A DNA stretch of 64,000 nucleotides from Dolomedes plantarius (GCA_907164885.2 OU015496.1:102219132-102283131); one strand, 5' to 3'. Counted from the stretch's first letter, positions 10,790 through 23,049 are shown. Numbers and translations: made by a program. The notes: generated by a model not told the origin, from the letters alone.

Positions 10790-12165
10790 TAAAAAAAAAT
10801 TGCGATGTCATAAAAAAAATCATTGAAATTCATCTGAAAAGAAGTAAATTTTTCTACGCATCTAAAAGGGAAAATAAATAAATTTTGTAAAGATTAATAT
10901 AAAAGAAACTTATAATATATAGATTACGAAAATAAATAATAGTTTTTTCTTTCGTAAAAAAATTTGTTTTGTGAATTTATTTTTATGATTCATTGAAAAA
11001 AACACGACTCACAAAGACAAGAAATATTAATTCAATAAATTGATAACTAATTTCCTCTTTTCTATCAAAGGTTGAAATTGTGTAGGTCCATGAAAAGATT
11101 CATACGTGTCTCTTAAGGAAAGGACATATGAGCATGTTACGTTCTGCCAGAGAGAGAATGGTAGAGAATAATATAACATTGAATAGGTAGTTTTATAAAC
11201 ACCTAATGGATAGATAAAATGCCTTTTAAATTAACAAAATGCAAATATTTTAGATGCATGTATCAATTGAAAATATTAATTATATTATATTAAAAATTTA
11301 ATTGATAAATATTCATTATTTGAAACGAAATACTCATTATGAATTAAGAAATTACTCAAGCATCATTTTTTTTAAATGATTTAAAATTTTCATACATTGT
11401 AGTAATGTCCCTTTAAAATCTTCTAAAATTTCGAGAAATTTTATTTTGAAAAAAATTCCCAGACAATTTCATAAACATCTCGAATTCATGGCGTTATTAA
11501 ATGTCTGTAAGTTGACATAAATATTTAAAAGAAATTTGACGACAAAAAAATCTTGATTTTGATACCAGTAAAACAATTGTTAAGGAAAAAAAATAAAATC
11601 TTCTTTTTAGAAGATGCATCAAGGATATAAATTGCATAGAATGTCGGGGAAAAGAATTTGTTTCGATAGAGGACGTTGTTCGTATATCATAACAAAACTC
11701 GATATATGTAAGTCGGAAAATGACTTTTGTGCTACTTGGAGCGATAAATAATGGCACATTATTACTGATCTAGTAAATATGATATTTTTCATGGTAGGGA
11801 AAAGAAGGAATTTGGTACATACTCGTCCATTTGGTTTTTCTGTTTAGGCCATGAATAAAAACTGAAATTTGGGGAAAAAATGCTCTATCTGCGCTTGAAG
11901 GTAAGGAAAAATTACTGACTGAAATGAAACATTTCCAACATCGAAAATCAGATTTCAATAGTTTGCGTTAGGAAGTATAAAATTAATTCAAATAGTGTCG
12001 TAGAAAGTCAAGAAAATATGTACTGGGATAAGATTACATAGTATTATGCATTTCTGGAAAATTTCGTCATAAGTTTTTTTTTTAATTATGACTAAGCGAC
12101 TAATCGTGAAAGGGACGTAACGTTAATGATTCCTATATGAAATTAAAGAACTTAGATGAACATTT
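10790..12165. other. AT-rich non-coding stretch
   Basis: No supported gene. Positions about 11697-11775 (ATGACTTTTGTGCTACTTGG and GATAAATAATGGCACATTATT) are recognisably related to 18365-18425, so this is part of the same diverged repeat field seen across the first 18 kb. The two minus-strand frames at 11497-11757 and 11770-11958 have no family signature. Confidence 0.4.
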
Positions 12166-12170
12166 TTTTT

Positions 12171-12515
12171 TGCATTTATCAGGAGTGGAATGGCGAGATA
12201 TCTGGAAGTAAGAAAGATAAATAACAATAAAAACCAACAATAAAGATTTGACTTATTAGATAAAAGATTATCTATTAAGTCAAACTAAAAGACTTCGCTG
12301 GTGTTATTTTAGGCTGACTGTCTAAAATTAATGTAGACTTTTTTACATTTATCAGGAGTGGAATGGCGAGATATCTGGAAGTAAGAAAGACAGACAGCAT
12401 TAAAAACCAACAATAACGATTTCACTTATTAGATAAAAGATTATCTAATAAGTCTAACTAAAAGACTTCGGTGGTGTTATTTTAGACTGATTGTCTAAAA
12501 TTAATGTAGACTATT
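12171..12515. repeat. Two-copy tandem repeat, 173 bp, with hairpin
   Basis: CAGGAGTGGAATGGCGAGAT starts at 12180 and again at 12353; the units stay alignable to AATTAATGTAGACT. Each unit holds an inverted repeat with 13-bp arms around AAGA (perfect at 12424-12436/12441-12453; one mismatch in the first unit). Non-coding. Confidence 0.9.
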
Positions 12516-12519
12516 ATTG

Positions 12520-13030
12520 TATAAAAATTAAGACTCATATTTTACTCTAAAGAAATCGGCAATGCATTAATAAGTACTGAAATATGTTATAGTCAATTTT
12601 ATAATAAAACCCTCCATCCCAGGACAACAATACCAGTAATTAAAAATAGTATAAAAACAAACAGTTGATTTTAACTTACCAGGTATGAGGTGTTCTTAAA
12701 GTATAAGTATATACTATGTTCTCTTTCTAGGGGTTCCTACACTAAGTTGGTCTTCTAAAACCTTGATTTGGGTAACCACACTTGTATCATATCACCGTAT
12801 CAGTATCAAGATATGCATCATAAATCGGGAAAGGGAGGACTGTGCTTGCTTTTGGGTAGTATCAGCGTATCAGACTTTGATACGCTGTACAACACGGCCA
12901 TAATCTGTGTCGGAAATTCCCCGATACATAACAAAATTATTCGTGATACAGGTACTATAGAATGGACGTTTCCTGTGCTGTTACAACAAAGTATCGTACA
13001 ATAAACTTTTAAAGAGGGAACTACAATAGA
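12520..13030. other. Non-coding stretch with unassigned overlapping frames
   Basis: Moderately less AT-rich from 12760. Overlapping open frames exist on both strands at 12768-13045, and the segment repeatedly uses GTATCA / TGATAC words, so the openness probably reflects short repetition. No domain recognised. Confidence 0.4.
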
Positions 13031-13034
13031 TTTT

Positions 13035-13480
13035 ACCTCTAACACTTAAACTTTTTTTGGAGATCTTCTCAAGAGTTAAATCTGCCATCACCCTCTCATG
13101 GAGATCTCCTCCAGCACAGGGCTGGTATTGTGACAGAGGGAGGAGCTATGACTTTTGTGAGCATTCAGGCTCAGCAGACTGCTTTGTCAAGACTTCTAAG
13201 TGGTCACCTGAAGTGCCTTAAATTTGATCAAGGCAATAAGATCTTCCCCATTTGTGGAAAATGTAACATCAAACATCCCCCCCCCCTGACCATCTTTTTT
13301 CTTGCTTAGAGCTTGAAAAGGAGGATTTGACGTTCAATCCAGAGGATTTGAACATTTAAAAAATCCAAGACAAGAGTCCTCTCCTTGATTTGGATTTTTT
13401 AAATGTTTTTGGTCTCAGGGATCTGGTCTAGCCTATCGGCGAGATCAGATAGGATTAGTAACAACAACAACAAAACAATA
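13035..13480 (+). mobile_element. 3' fragment of a non-LTR retrotransposon
   Basis: Translating the plus strand around 13200-13420 gives, with frame changes and stops, a terminal Cys-rich motif of the CxxC...H...C kind used at the C-terminus of jockey/I-like LINE polyproteins (Cys codons at about 13253 and 13262, then a His-Pro stretch and a later Cys), followed by a conserved-looking acidic/hydrophobic tail. The element ends in an AACAACAACAAC tail at about 13461. The 5' part is missing (truncation near 13035) and the frame is broken, so this is a dead 5'-truncated copy. A minimal C-rich run at about 13271 probably arose by slippage. Confidence 0.65.
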
Positions 13481-13729
13481 AACGTATACAAAACAAAATA
13501 GTCATGTTTAAAAATCTCAATATGTTTCTGATGCCTAGTGAACGTTCTTATTTTATGTTCTCTTGGCAACAAAGATTCTTGTGAGTTACTACTATGTATT
13601 TTTATTCATTACAGAAGAGTAACTCTATCATCATGGGATTTACGCAAGGAGAAAGTATAACACATAGTCTGTGAATAGTAACAAATTTTACTCTAATTGT
13701 CAGCTAAGTGACCTAGTTATAAATGGTTT

Positions 13730-13880
13730 AATTTGGAGCGCCCCGTCAACTCTTTGCTACACGAGGACTAATTAGACCTACAGATTAAAGCCAATTCTGA
13801 ACAGTCACAAACGTCCATGCCAACAGTGGGACACAAACCCACAGACTCAGGTACCGAATGCTAGCGCCCTAGCTATTGAG
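13730..13880 (-). mobile_element. SINE-like fragment (minus strand)
   Basis: On the minus strand a tRNA-like head is visible: GAGCTAGGGCGCTAGCATTC (A-box-like) and TGGGTTTGTGTCCCACTG (B-box-like). The distal part (GTCAAC..TTTGCTACACGAGG..CTAATTAGA, 13745-13780) also occurs at 30060-30105 without the head. I infer a decayed SINE family. Confidence 0.5.
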
Positions 13881-13956
13881 TTAGGTTAAAGGTAAAAAGG
13901 CTCTGGTGCCATTGTTTCAATTCTATCCGATTATTGGCTGATTGGGAAACGGGTTT

Positions 13957-14642
13957 AAGGAGGTCCGGGACACATTAAAAAAAAAATCTATTGAGTTAAA
14001 ACTTAAATTTTTTGTGATGGTTAACCATATAATTTGTAAACAAAATTACATCATAAAATTTTTCATAAAGTTTTTAAAAATTTAAAATTTAAAAATAGAG
14101 GAGAAATTTAAAATCGTTATAACTAGAAATATTAATTGTCGAATTTTAAAAGCTTTTCATTTAATTAAACAGAAATATATAAGGTTTAATTTCGATTCAG
14201 CGTTTTTAAAAGTATTAATTAAAATAAATAAAAAATATTTAGATTAAAAATTTTTTAAAAATGATGTAACTTATTTTTAAAAAAATCATATTTTTGAAAG
14301 TAAATATTTTTTCAAATTTGCTGAATTAAAATTAAAGTAAAATAATTGAAAAAGACATGTTCCAAGTTTGAACCACTTATCTTTAATAGTTCTTGACTTA
14401 TAACAATTTAAAGACGAGAAATGGTGAAAAAACCTATCATGCAGTAAAACGCATTTACAGGTTTAAACAAAGATTGGCTGCTATTATGTAGCAAAAAATA
14501 ATAATAATAATAATAATATCTCCTGTTCTAATTAAGATAGAAACATGATTTAAACGTCATTTTAAGCGGAAAAGAACATACAATTTTTTAATGCAATAAA
14601 TGTTTTTCGAAAATTTGAAGAATTTTTGTCCTGGACCCCCTG
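13957..14642. mobile_element. Candidate MITE with short TIRs, about 690 bp
   Basis: Left GGAGGTCCGGGACA (13959) is matched by an inverted TGTCCTGGACCCCC-like right end (14626-14641) with two differences. The interior is extremely AT-rich and non-coding. The left end follows TTTAA; a matching target-site duplication on the right is not clear, so the class is open. Confidence 0.5.
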
Positions 14643-14649
14643 AAACTTT

Positions 14650-16945
14650 AATATATGTATGCCAATTTATCAGTTTTTAATTATGCATCAAATTCTATTT
14701 TTTAATTATGTAAGCACATAAACTGGGGGTCTGGGTTTATTTCTCTAGTATTGTCTTATGTTGGCACTAAAGGAAAATCCCTAAATCCTGATAGATGAGC
14801 AACAGATAGGTTATCAATAAGAGAGTACCATTGTTTTATTTCACAACACAAGATACGTGATCTAGTTAAAGGAAGCAACGTATCCAGGCTTAATAAACCA
14901 ATCAAGTCAAAAAAAGGATTTGACGGCATTAAATTGTTCCTGAATGAATTTGTTCTGACCCGATTGTTAAAGGTCTTGATTCATACATCTATTGCATAAA
15001 CATTATATGTTCCAATCTTTCCTAAATTGGGGTTTAAAATTGTGTGCCCTAAACTGATAGCGTAAAGTTACTCAGGTTGTAAAAATATTGCAAAGAGTAG
15101 AGAATATTAAATATCTTTTATTCAGATAAACCCTTCAAACTGATATGATGAATCAGGATAAAAAAAAGAGAACTATGATGATAGTAATAACGATAATTAT
15201 AATAATAAACCGCATAGATAAGCAATCTGGAAATATGCCTCATTAAAATTATTTACAAGTTCCTTCTCCTATTCAAAGAAATTACAGCAGTATTTTCGCT
15301 AATAAGCAGCATTATTTCGCTTCTCCTGCATTATGTTACATCTTGAGCTGTTTTTTGTTTAACCTCTCATTAGGAGAGGATATCTGCTCTAAAGAAGACC
15401 TCTACGAGAAATAAATCTTATTCAGTCACATACAAAGATACTAAAAACGTGATGATATCAGAAATAGCAAATGGATATGAAAGCACTCGCCATGAAAAAA
15501 TACTCTTTCTTTCCAGGAGAAGTAAAGAAGTCAGGTCCTGGCCAAGTAATAAAGAGAAACAAATTGCCTCAAAGGACTCGCAAGAGCTTACAAGAGAATG
15601 AAGGACATTTTTGGATTTATATGAATGGCATTTGTTGAGAACTGTTTAAAACAAGACAGAAATTTTCTCTTTAACCTCTGTATGGCGTGTTCTTTATCAT
15701 TCAGAGGCAAAGATCTCTGGAGGCAAAGTTTCTGTTAAACATAAATTTTTTTTTGAAGTATTTGCAATTTTCTTTACTTTAGATGTTAATGAACTGAAAG
15801 ACACTAATATGGTTGTTAAAAATTATTTAATTTTTGCAAAATGTTTTGCTTTTCTTTGGTTAGTTAAAATACAAAGTATTAAATTTATGAGCTTATCGTA
15901 GCTTCAAAAGATACATTTTAATCGTATTTGACAAAAGTGGTTTGTATAGGTATAACTGCTATTTCGGGATTCTTGGGAAATCATGCTGATGATGGAATTA
16001 ACTACCGCCATTACAAATCCCCGAAATAAAAAATAAATATCGAGAAATAAGGCCTAACTTAAAGATACTTGTTGGACTGAAAAAGCAAAATCCTGCAGCC
16101 AGATGTATGGCCATTATATAGATAAATAAATAATAAATACGAGTTTGAGTAAAAATAAGAGGCAAGATATAAGTGAAAGTATGTAAACAAACAACTTAAT
16201 AAGATTTGCATAATTTAAGGTTAGTTACCATCAGTTTAGTTACATTTAGAATATGTGGAAAGCTGCAGATATTATCTGTAGAGACATCTCTAACATTGTT
16301 AGTATATGAGTGTCACTTTGCAAAACGAACTGCGGTCATTTCAGGTGAAATGAATGCTTTTCTCTCAGCATTTCTTTATCTTTTTCTGAGACATCAAATT
16401 CTTTGGAAGGGGCACAAGTCTAGAGAGAAAACGGCAGATATTCAATAATTGTTCCATGTCATAAGGAACGCCGCAAAAGGAGAAAAAAGTGACATCTAAG
16501 AAAATGTTTTTCCTTGCAGATGATGTCTTAAAAAGTAAGGTAATGTTTCATCATTACGGGCTTCAAGACGACTTTGACAATATTCTAATGCGCATTAGTT
16601 TTCACCCAGACCCCTTACTCTAAATTGGAAAATACATCTTTAAGACAGTTATCATGTTTCTTGGACGTGTCTTACTCTAATCCCACTAAGAACAGAAGCG
16701 CCTCTCTATGTTCGTCAACACGGAACTAGTTTAGCCGCTCTGTTAAGCCAACCTTCGTAATACGCTTAGGACAAAATATAGATGTCAACCCAAAATATTT
16801 AAACAAACGGTGGGTCTTTGACTTTGCATCGTTAACCAACGAGCTTCTAAATATCTTATTTTACAAAAATCAAAAGCCCCGAGTATTCTTAAAAATTGAA
16901 GAAACAACAGTAGTTAGTGAGAGAGAAATAAAGGATATAATATTA
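14650..16945. other. AT-rich non-coding stretch with a family-A copy
   Basis: No supported gene. A family-A copy lies at about 15235-15420 (CTCATTAAAATTATTTACAA, CTAATAAGCAGCATTATTTC, CTCTAAAGAAGACCTC). Downstream 15500-15600 is slightly GC-richer and aligns loosely with sequence after other family-A copies. The frame at 16206-16448 has no recognised domain. Confidence 0.4.
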
Positions 16946-16950
16946 AAAAA

Positions 16951-17315
16951 GTGGGGCGCTGTGGCCTGGTCGGCAAAATCATCGAACCAGTGATCTGCAA
17001 GTTGCTGGTTCGATACCCGACGCTCACAAAACCACCTACGTGTACACTAATGGTGGCTGGTGCACGGAAAAAATCTGCCGTAGCTGCAATGTCCTCCAAG
17101 TTCCCAAACATTAACTCTGGAGGTGCGGGGTCAAGTGTTCCGTCACTTGACTTGGTTCAAAGTTATGGAACCAGTATGTTTTAAAGGGTGCAGTGTGGAC
17201 CCCTTCCCCCGTGGTGCACCCGGGGCAACGTATGGGACGAGGTGGTCGCACACTTCTGGCTTCTCCCAGAGAAGAGCCTACGTTCATCTCCCAGCCATTA
17301 TATTTTCCCCAAGAT
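16951..17315 (+). mobile_element. tRNA-derived SINE, about 360 bp
   Basis: Starts GTGGGGCGCTGTGGCCTGG with an A-box-like TGGCCTGGTCGGC and a B-box-like TGGTTCGATACCC about 40 nt on. A GC-rich body (about 50% GC) follows, ending before the AT-rich host resumes at about 17315. It is inserted beside the local duplication 17327-17905. Several overlapping open frames occur only because the segment is GC-rich. Confidence 0.75.
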
Positions 17316-17326
17316 GAAAACCATTA

Positions 17327-17905
17327 TTATAAAATCCATTATATTTTCACCAAGTGTCACCGAGAAATTGAATTATTACGAACGCAGAATTTTCAATATC
17401 TACTCTCAAATATATGTAATATTCAAATAATGATACTACAAAACGATTGATATTAGTCCTTACTTATAAAAGTCTTCCATGACTGTGTGATATTATCTTG
17501 TTATGTGTCTTTCTAACCAGCTCTTTGACACATATGACTACAGATGGCACGGATCTAAATACACTAAAAATTTGTTGATTCAAAATCTGGTGTATAAGGT
17601 GAGCAGCTACACGACTAATTATGACTTAGTGTCGCAGAAAATTAAAAAACAAGCAAACTAAGTACTTCCTAAGTAACAAATGAAGAAACATGAAAGGTTA
17701 GAAACAGAATACAAAGAATATCTCCAGCTATAAAAGGTAGGATATCAAGAAAAACCATTATATTTCACTAAGTGTCACTGAGAAACTGAATTATTACGAA
17801 CGCAAAATTTTTAATATCTAATTTCCAATATATGTAATGTTCAAATAATGATACTACATAACGGGTGATATTAGTCATTACTCATAAAACTCCTCCACGT
17901 TATAA
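17327..17905. repeat. Local direct duplication, offset about 430 bp
   Basis: The block 17327-17480 (AGTGTCACCGAGAAATTGAA, TTATTACGAACGCA, AATAATGATACTACA) recurs at 17755-17905 with scattered substitutions. Sequence between the copies is unassigned. Words following the first copy (ACTGTGTGATATTATCTTG) recur again at 18098, so the duplication is part of a wider repeat field. Confidence 0.75.
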
Positions 17906-20510
17906 CATAAGCGGCCTAATAACTTTATCTTTATATCTTTATTAATCCCATTTATTAGTCGTGTATCCGAACAAAGGCAAACAACGCTCCCCACTAATAA
18001 GAGCTATTATTTCGCCCAGCTAGCAAACATTGTTACATTTTAAGATAAAATTTCGCCCCAAAAAACTTTCTTTTCCAGACAAATGATGGCAGAAATTTCG
18101 ACTGTGTGATGTTATCTTGTTGTTATGCGTCTCAAAATAAAGAAAAAAATCGAAAAAAATATGATAACATAGAGAATAATGAAAGAGATGCCGGTAAAAA
18201 AGACGCTTCAAGGAGAGAAAAATTCATATTTGTTGGGAGGCATAAAGGAAATAAATTTTGTCAAATGACGAGAAAAATAATATGTTTGAACGTTAGGGAA
18301 TAAAGGATATAGTTTGTATTTCCTTCTGTAGTAACAAAAATCGATCCATGTGTGCCAAATATATGACTTTTCTGTCACTAGAAGCTATAAATGATGATAC
18401 GTTATTATTGATCAAGCAAATCACCGCATCAGAGAAGAAAGGAGTTTGTATACAGCTGGTTCTCTGAAAGGGGGGATATTTATGTAAGCACGAGAAGAAA
18501 TTGCAGTTCTTTGATGAAATTTTCCGACAGAAAAATTTAAAATACTGATGTTAGAAGTTTTATCTCATGGATTTGACTCTTAAGAATGAGTGACAAAAAT
18601 GCCTCTATCTGATACAGGCATATACACATTGTACCGTAGTCAATAATAAGACAAGCCTTTCGCTTCAGCTATTTACTACGATACGTTAAACATACTACAA
18701 CTACTACATTTAAAGTAAGTATGTACAACAAGTTAGAATATATAGTTAAATCATCAGGTTGGCCTTTTTAGGGTTGCAAGGCAGCTCTGGCCTATCAAGG
18801 TCTCCGACCAGGAGGACTCCGTCTCTCTGCACTCAAAAGCAGATCTCAGCCTCATGGACTCTTGTCATCTATCTTTATACTGTCGGCGAATTCAAAGGGA
18901 TTTCTCTGGCATTTGAAGCACTGGTAAGTGTTCGAAGTTTATGAGATTCCAGCCGTCACTATAGTGTTAAAATCTGAAGAGCCCTCGATCCCCATCTGGG
19001 ATTTATGCGTTCTATAACGTCAAAAACCTCACGTTACAAGAACTATATGGCCTCATATCCTAAAGTTTATGAGACCACTCAGATCAAGAGTTTGCAGATG
19101 GATGGCATGTTGAGGGGTAGGAAAGGGGTATCACATACTTTTATAAGTACTAATTTCATGTAGTAATTGAGACAATGTCACAACATCCTATATACATATG
19201 TAAGCTGTCTCACCAATATAACACATTATACAGAGCAGAATGTAAATGTTTAACACTACACTCTGCCGGATATAAACGCGGGTCTTTGGCCAGGCACTAT
19301 TATCATGATCAAGTAAAATGCCAGGTTTAACAAATTTTGGCGTCCAGTGACAGTGGGAGGTTACATTAGAAAGCTTTCTATGCCAACTGTCTCAAAGTCT
19401 GTGTAAAGAGTTTTCAGTCAAGACCCGGAGATGTCATATGAAAATGGAGAAGGATTGGGACAATAGATGAGCCAAGCAAAGTTCAGAATTCGGTCCCAAA
19501 CTGATTGCCAATGGCAAAAAAAATTGAGGGTATGCAGGACTGAAAATTTTAGTTTTGTTCTTTGCCATCCGCATCGTATTGTTTTCAGTGCCTATGCAAT
19601 AAGCTCAGATTCAAATCCTGACTAACGCTTGAACGTTCCTGTGCTATCCCGTCATAGCAGTGTTGGCTCACTTATGGTGCTCCCATTTTGAGGTCGTCAA
19701 AAGAGTAGATCAAGGTACCTAGGACTTAAGTACCTGTACCGTTAGAAAAACATTTTTTCTTTTATTTACATGAATTTTTTATGCGTTTTTTTCACTCAAA
19801 TGTGCCTACATACAAAAATCATCGCATATATACACTTTTTCGAAGAATTTGGAATTTTATTTTTCAAAAATGTGATTTCAATATTCAAATTTAAAGCATG
19901 TCTACTTTTTAGAAGATTTAGTCTTTACAAGCAAGAAAAATTTCAAAATAAATTGTCCTCGTGATTTATTAAAACCTTATTTATAGAATTCTTAATTACA
20001 TGAAATGCCAACAAAATATGCTTTTTTAAGTAACTGTTGTTTAGGGAAAAATTACTTAAAAATTTTGACTTTCCTCTAAATAAAAAATCCGGAGAGCAGT
20101 TTGAGGAAAATAGTGAAAAGGCAATGCTCTACAAAATTTCATAATAATACCACGGGCGGAATTTCAGTTATACCTTATTAAAAATATCGAATCTGATATG
20201 AACAGACTTAAGTTCAAATTGCAGTAGGGCACACACGGAAAGCATAGTATAAAAATGTTGTAGTTAGTGAAATATAATCATAAAAATATATTTTTAGAGA
20301 ATTATAGAATAAAATTGTCATATTTAAAGTCGTATTTATTACGTTATTGTCATGTTTATAACATTAGAACTTTAATCACTGGAATAGCCGGTTTGAGTTA
20401 TTTAATTCAAAAATCTCTGCAGCAGGTAAAGCCAAGGAAACGAATGTGGTGTTTTTTTTAGAATTATCAGTACCCTACGTGTTAAAGATTGAGGATCCGA
20501 ACAAACTTTT
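17906..20510. other. Mixed non-coding stretch; family-A copy and GC-richer unassigned segments
   Basis: A family-A copy lies at about 17940-18040 (CATTTATTAG, CTAATAAGAGCTATTATTTC, CATTGTTACATTTTAAG), followed by sequence related to 11697-11775. Segments 18735-19140 and 19250-19700 are less AT-rich than the surroundings. Near 19337 the string TTTGGCGTCCAGTGACAGTG, preceded by GGTTTAACA, resembles an LTR end plus primer-binding site of a Gypsy-like element, but no matching LTR start was found. No gene is supported. Confidence 0.35.
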
Positions 20511-20514
20511 ATTT

Positions 20515-20763
20515 GAAGGCCTTATTTGAATAGTAGGTCAATTGCACTTTTTGAAATAAATGGAGTTAGCCTCACTTTCATGTTCATACAAGTCATTTCT
20601 ATCTTATTTTCAAACTGGTACACCTCCAGCTTATTTCTGCTGCCAGCAGAGGGCATTAGAAATCAGACTTCAGCAGTCCTTTCTTAGCACTCATTAGACT
20701 TTAAGGCTCTGAATCTCAAAATGAACAAGAATAGAGTTGGCCCATTATTCAAATAAGGCCTTC
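20515..20763. mobile_element. MITE with 27-bp TIRs, 249 bp
   Basis: GAAGGCCTTATTTGAATAGT at the left is mirrored by the right end ATTCAAATAAGGCCTTC with about three mismatches across 27 bp. Both sides are flanked by ATTT (20511-20514 and 20764-20767), a possible short target-site duplication. Non-coding. Superfamily unassigned. Confidence 0.7.
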
Positions 20764-20990
20764 ATTTACTGTTGTCTTTAGATGCAAAGATTGAAAATGC
20801 TGTTTTAATGCTGTATTTGGGGGTTACTCTAAATTAGCATTTCTCCGAAATTCGAATTTAGAGCTAAAGTTTTATATTCACTATTGATCATGGTGATTGG
20901 AGTACCTTGATTTTTGACAGCTTATGTACTATTACTTGCAGGAAACTTTTTATTGTTTGTGGAGGGGGGGGGGGCAGTGTCTTTAATACA

Positions 20991-22373
20991 AAAAAAATTC
21001 AGGTAGTCTCTTCTAACGAAATTACCGCGGGTTATTAACGTAGGATTACTTATCGTTGCTTACCTCTTTTGTATGCATATCTTTATATATAAAAGGCAAA
21101 GTCTGTGTGTGTGTGACCGAGTTTTTGACTGCTCGCGGCACGGCGCAAAGACGGCAGGTCGGACAGTCTTCAGATTCGACACGAAGATGCCCCCCGAGGT
21201 CTCATTATGCACCTCGAAGCCCTTTTTTCGATTTTTTAATTAGATTTTCCGTAATTAAATATTTAGTCGCAATTTGGAGCTCCCGAACGAGTAAAAGCTC
21301 CGTAAATCCTAACGTATCCGTCCAAGAATTTTTTTTTTTCGGACGAGCCTATACGGGAAAAATGACACTATACGGAAATCACAATTAAAATTGTCTGTCT
21401 TAATTTATCGATTAATTGTGATTTTTTTTCGATCGCCTGTACGCACCCGTTTTTCGGGGAAAAACGCGATTTTGGCCGCGACCCTTTTTTCCAAATTGTC
21501 GAATCGATACGTAAATGTTGTTACATTTTTACGAAATTTTTATCTCAGAGACCCTAGAAATCACAGTTTCGAAAGCCAGAACCAAAATTAATTTACAAAT
21601 TGTAGTTATTTTTTAATAATTTATTTTATGATTCGGAAACTCTTGCGAGAAATCTCATTTTGGAGATTTCGTTCTTCATTTCCGGACGAAGGTAAAGCGG
21701 GGGAAAATAGGCGTGTCTTTTTCGACGTCAAGCACGTGATGTGTTGGGGCGTTTGTTTTCTATGAGGGATTGGATGGTTAAAGGAAATCGATTACTATTG
21801 CAGTGATAATCGATTAAAAAATCGCATTTAGTAATGTCGTAATTTTTTTGGCCAACACTTAGTTAATATCATTTAATTTGTGGAAAAAATCTATGAAGAT
21901 TTCAAAGAATTTCAGCACAATAAACATCTTAATACGTTTCTCGTCTCGCTGACTGTTGTGGAAAGTTTTAAGTAATCCTATGTCAAAAATTTTGCCAAAA
22001 TGTGCCAGAAAGGATTAAATTTATATGGGTAAAATAATGTATCGTGGTGAGGAAAAGGATGACAGCGACGCCCATTTACAAAGGGTTAAGGCTACTAAAA
22101 AATTGGTAATTACATTGCCCGAGCAACGCCGGGACGGGTACAGCTAGTATGTATCTATATACTATATATATGTACGTATGTATATATATGCATACATGTA
22201 TGTCAAAATTTTGACGCATCTTGGTACTTTTCTGTTTAACTTGTCCAAGCGATCGACTGGGTTTGGCCCGCTGCCAAAATTATAACTCGCGAGGACGAAC
22301 GGACGGAAGTTTTAGAGTCTGACATTTTGCTTTCCGCAGGACCGTTATGGAGGAACGTAATCCTACGTTAAAA
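20991..22373 (+). mobile_element. Inverted-repeat element (copy 2) split by a Helitron
   Basis: Left part 20991-21079 and right part 22148-22373 together match the uninterrupted copy at 35671-35992: GGTAGTCTC end, TAACGTAGGATTAC word, CTCTTTTGTATG, then (after the insertion) ATGTATCTATATA core, GTCAAAATTTTGACGCAT, CCAAAATTATAACTCG and terminal GTAATCCTACGTTA. The 1068-bp Helitron at 21080-22147 interrupts it within the core. Confidence 0.8.
21080..22147 (+). mobile_element. Non-autonomous Helitron, 1068 bp
   Basis: Begins TCTTTATATATAAAAGGC directly after host A, and ends with a short GC-rich hairpin region (CCCGAGCAACGCCGGG) followed by ACAGCTAG and host T. This is the 5'-TC...CTRR-3' structure inserted between A and T with no target duplication that defines Helitrons. 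No Rep or helicase domain is encoded; frames at 21056-21388 and 21391-21591 have no recognised match. The uninterrupted relative at 35671 provides an approximate empty site. Confidence 0.85.
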
Positions 22374-23045
22374 CATACAACCTCTTAGAATCTACAATAA
22401 AAATTAAGTAGTTTTGAACCAACAATGATATCTCTGTTTCAGTCCGGGGAGCATTACGCATGATTGTCTTGTATTGACGTTTCACAAATGACACCAAATT
22501 TTTATTAAACCCAGTCGAGAATTTTTCATAAAAACAATCATGCGAAATTCTCTTCTCTCAGTTGCCAATTTTAATGTTTGTTGTGGATTTTAAGAAACTA
22601 CTAGTTAGTACCCGTCAAAATATAGCGACTGGATAGTAAATAAATGTACTAACACACAAATTATACTCAACACATCATTTCCATTTGTTGAAAATCATAA
22701 TATTAAGAATAGAGAAATACACTTTAAAAATTACTATTGAACCCAGCAAAAAGAAATAGGATTACTCAACAGTGCGAAATAAACAATTTCTGTCAGGTTT
22801 AATTTTATATCTCACAAACATAATTAAAAATATAAATGGCTGAGAGAGAGAGATCTAGAGAGATTTTTTGGATTAAACAAATTAACTTGTTTAGGCGGCC
22901 TCGTACTTAATAAGTATCTAAAGCCAGATTTAAACATGTCACTGAGCAAGTGCAGAAAGCAAATTTTAGTTGTAAATTATCGCTAATTTATAGAATTTTC
23001 TATTACATAAAACAAATTTGACAAATTTACAGATTACAATCTTTC
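22374..23045. other. AT-rich non-coding stretch
   Basis: No gene seen. A short GA-rich run occurs at about 22842-22862. Nothing else recognised. Confidence 0.5.
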
Positions 23046-23049
23046 GTTT

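Noticed and set aside
12768..13045. Overlapping frames on both strands, possible small gene
   Set aside because: Openness on both strands comes from repeated GTATCA/TGATAC words; no family signature.
18759..18944. Possible host exon ending in a GTAAGT donor-like site
   Set aside because: A GTAAGT follows at about 18921 but there is no matching acceptor, no recognised protein and no second exon; insufficient.
19300..19380. Gypsy-like primer-binding site with LTR
   Set aside because: A primer-binding-site-like string follows an LTR-end-like string, but no LTR start, partner LTR or coding domain was found; recorded only in the regional entry.
21056..21591. Helitron-encoded protein
   Set aside because: Frames are short, lack Rep or helicase motifs, and cross the Helitron boundary; the element is non-autonomous.
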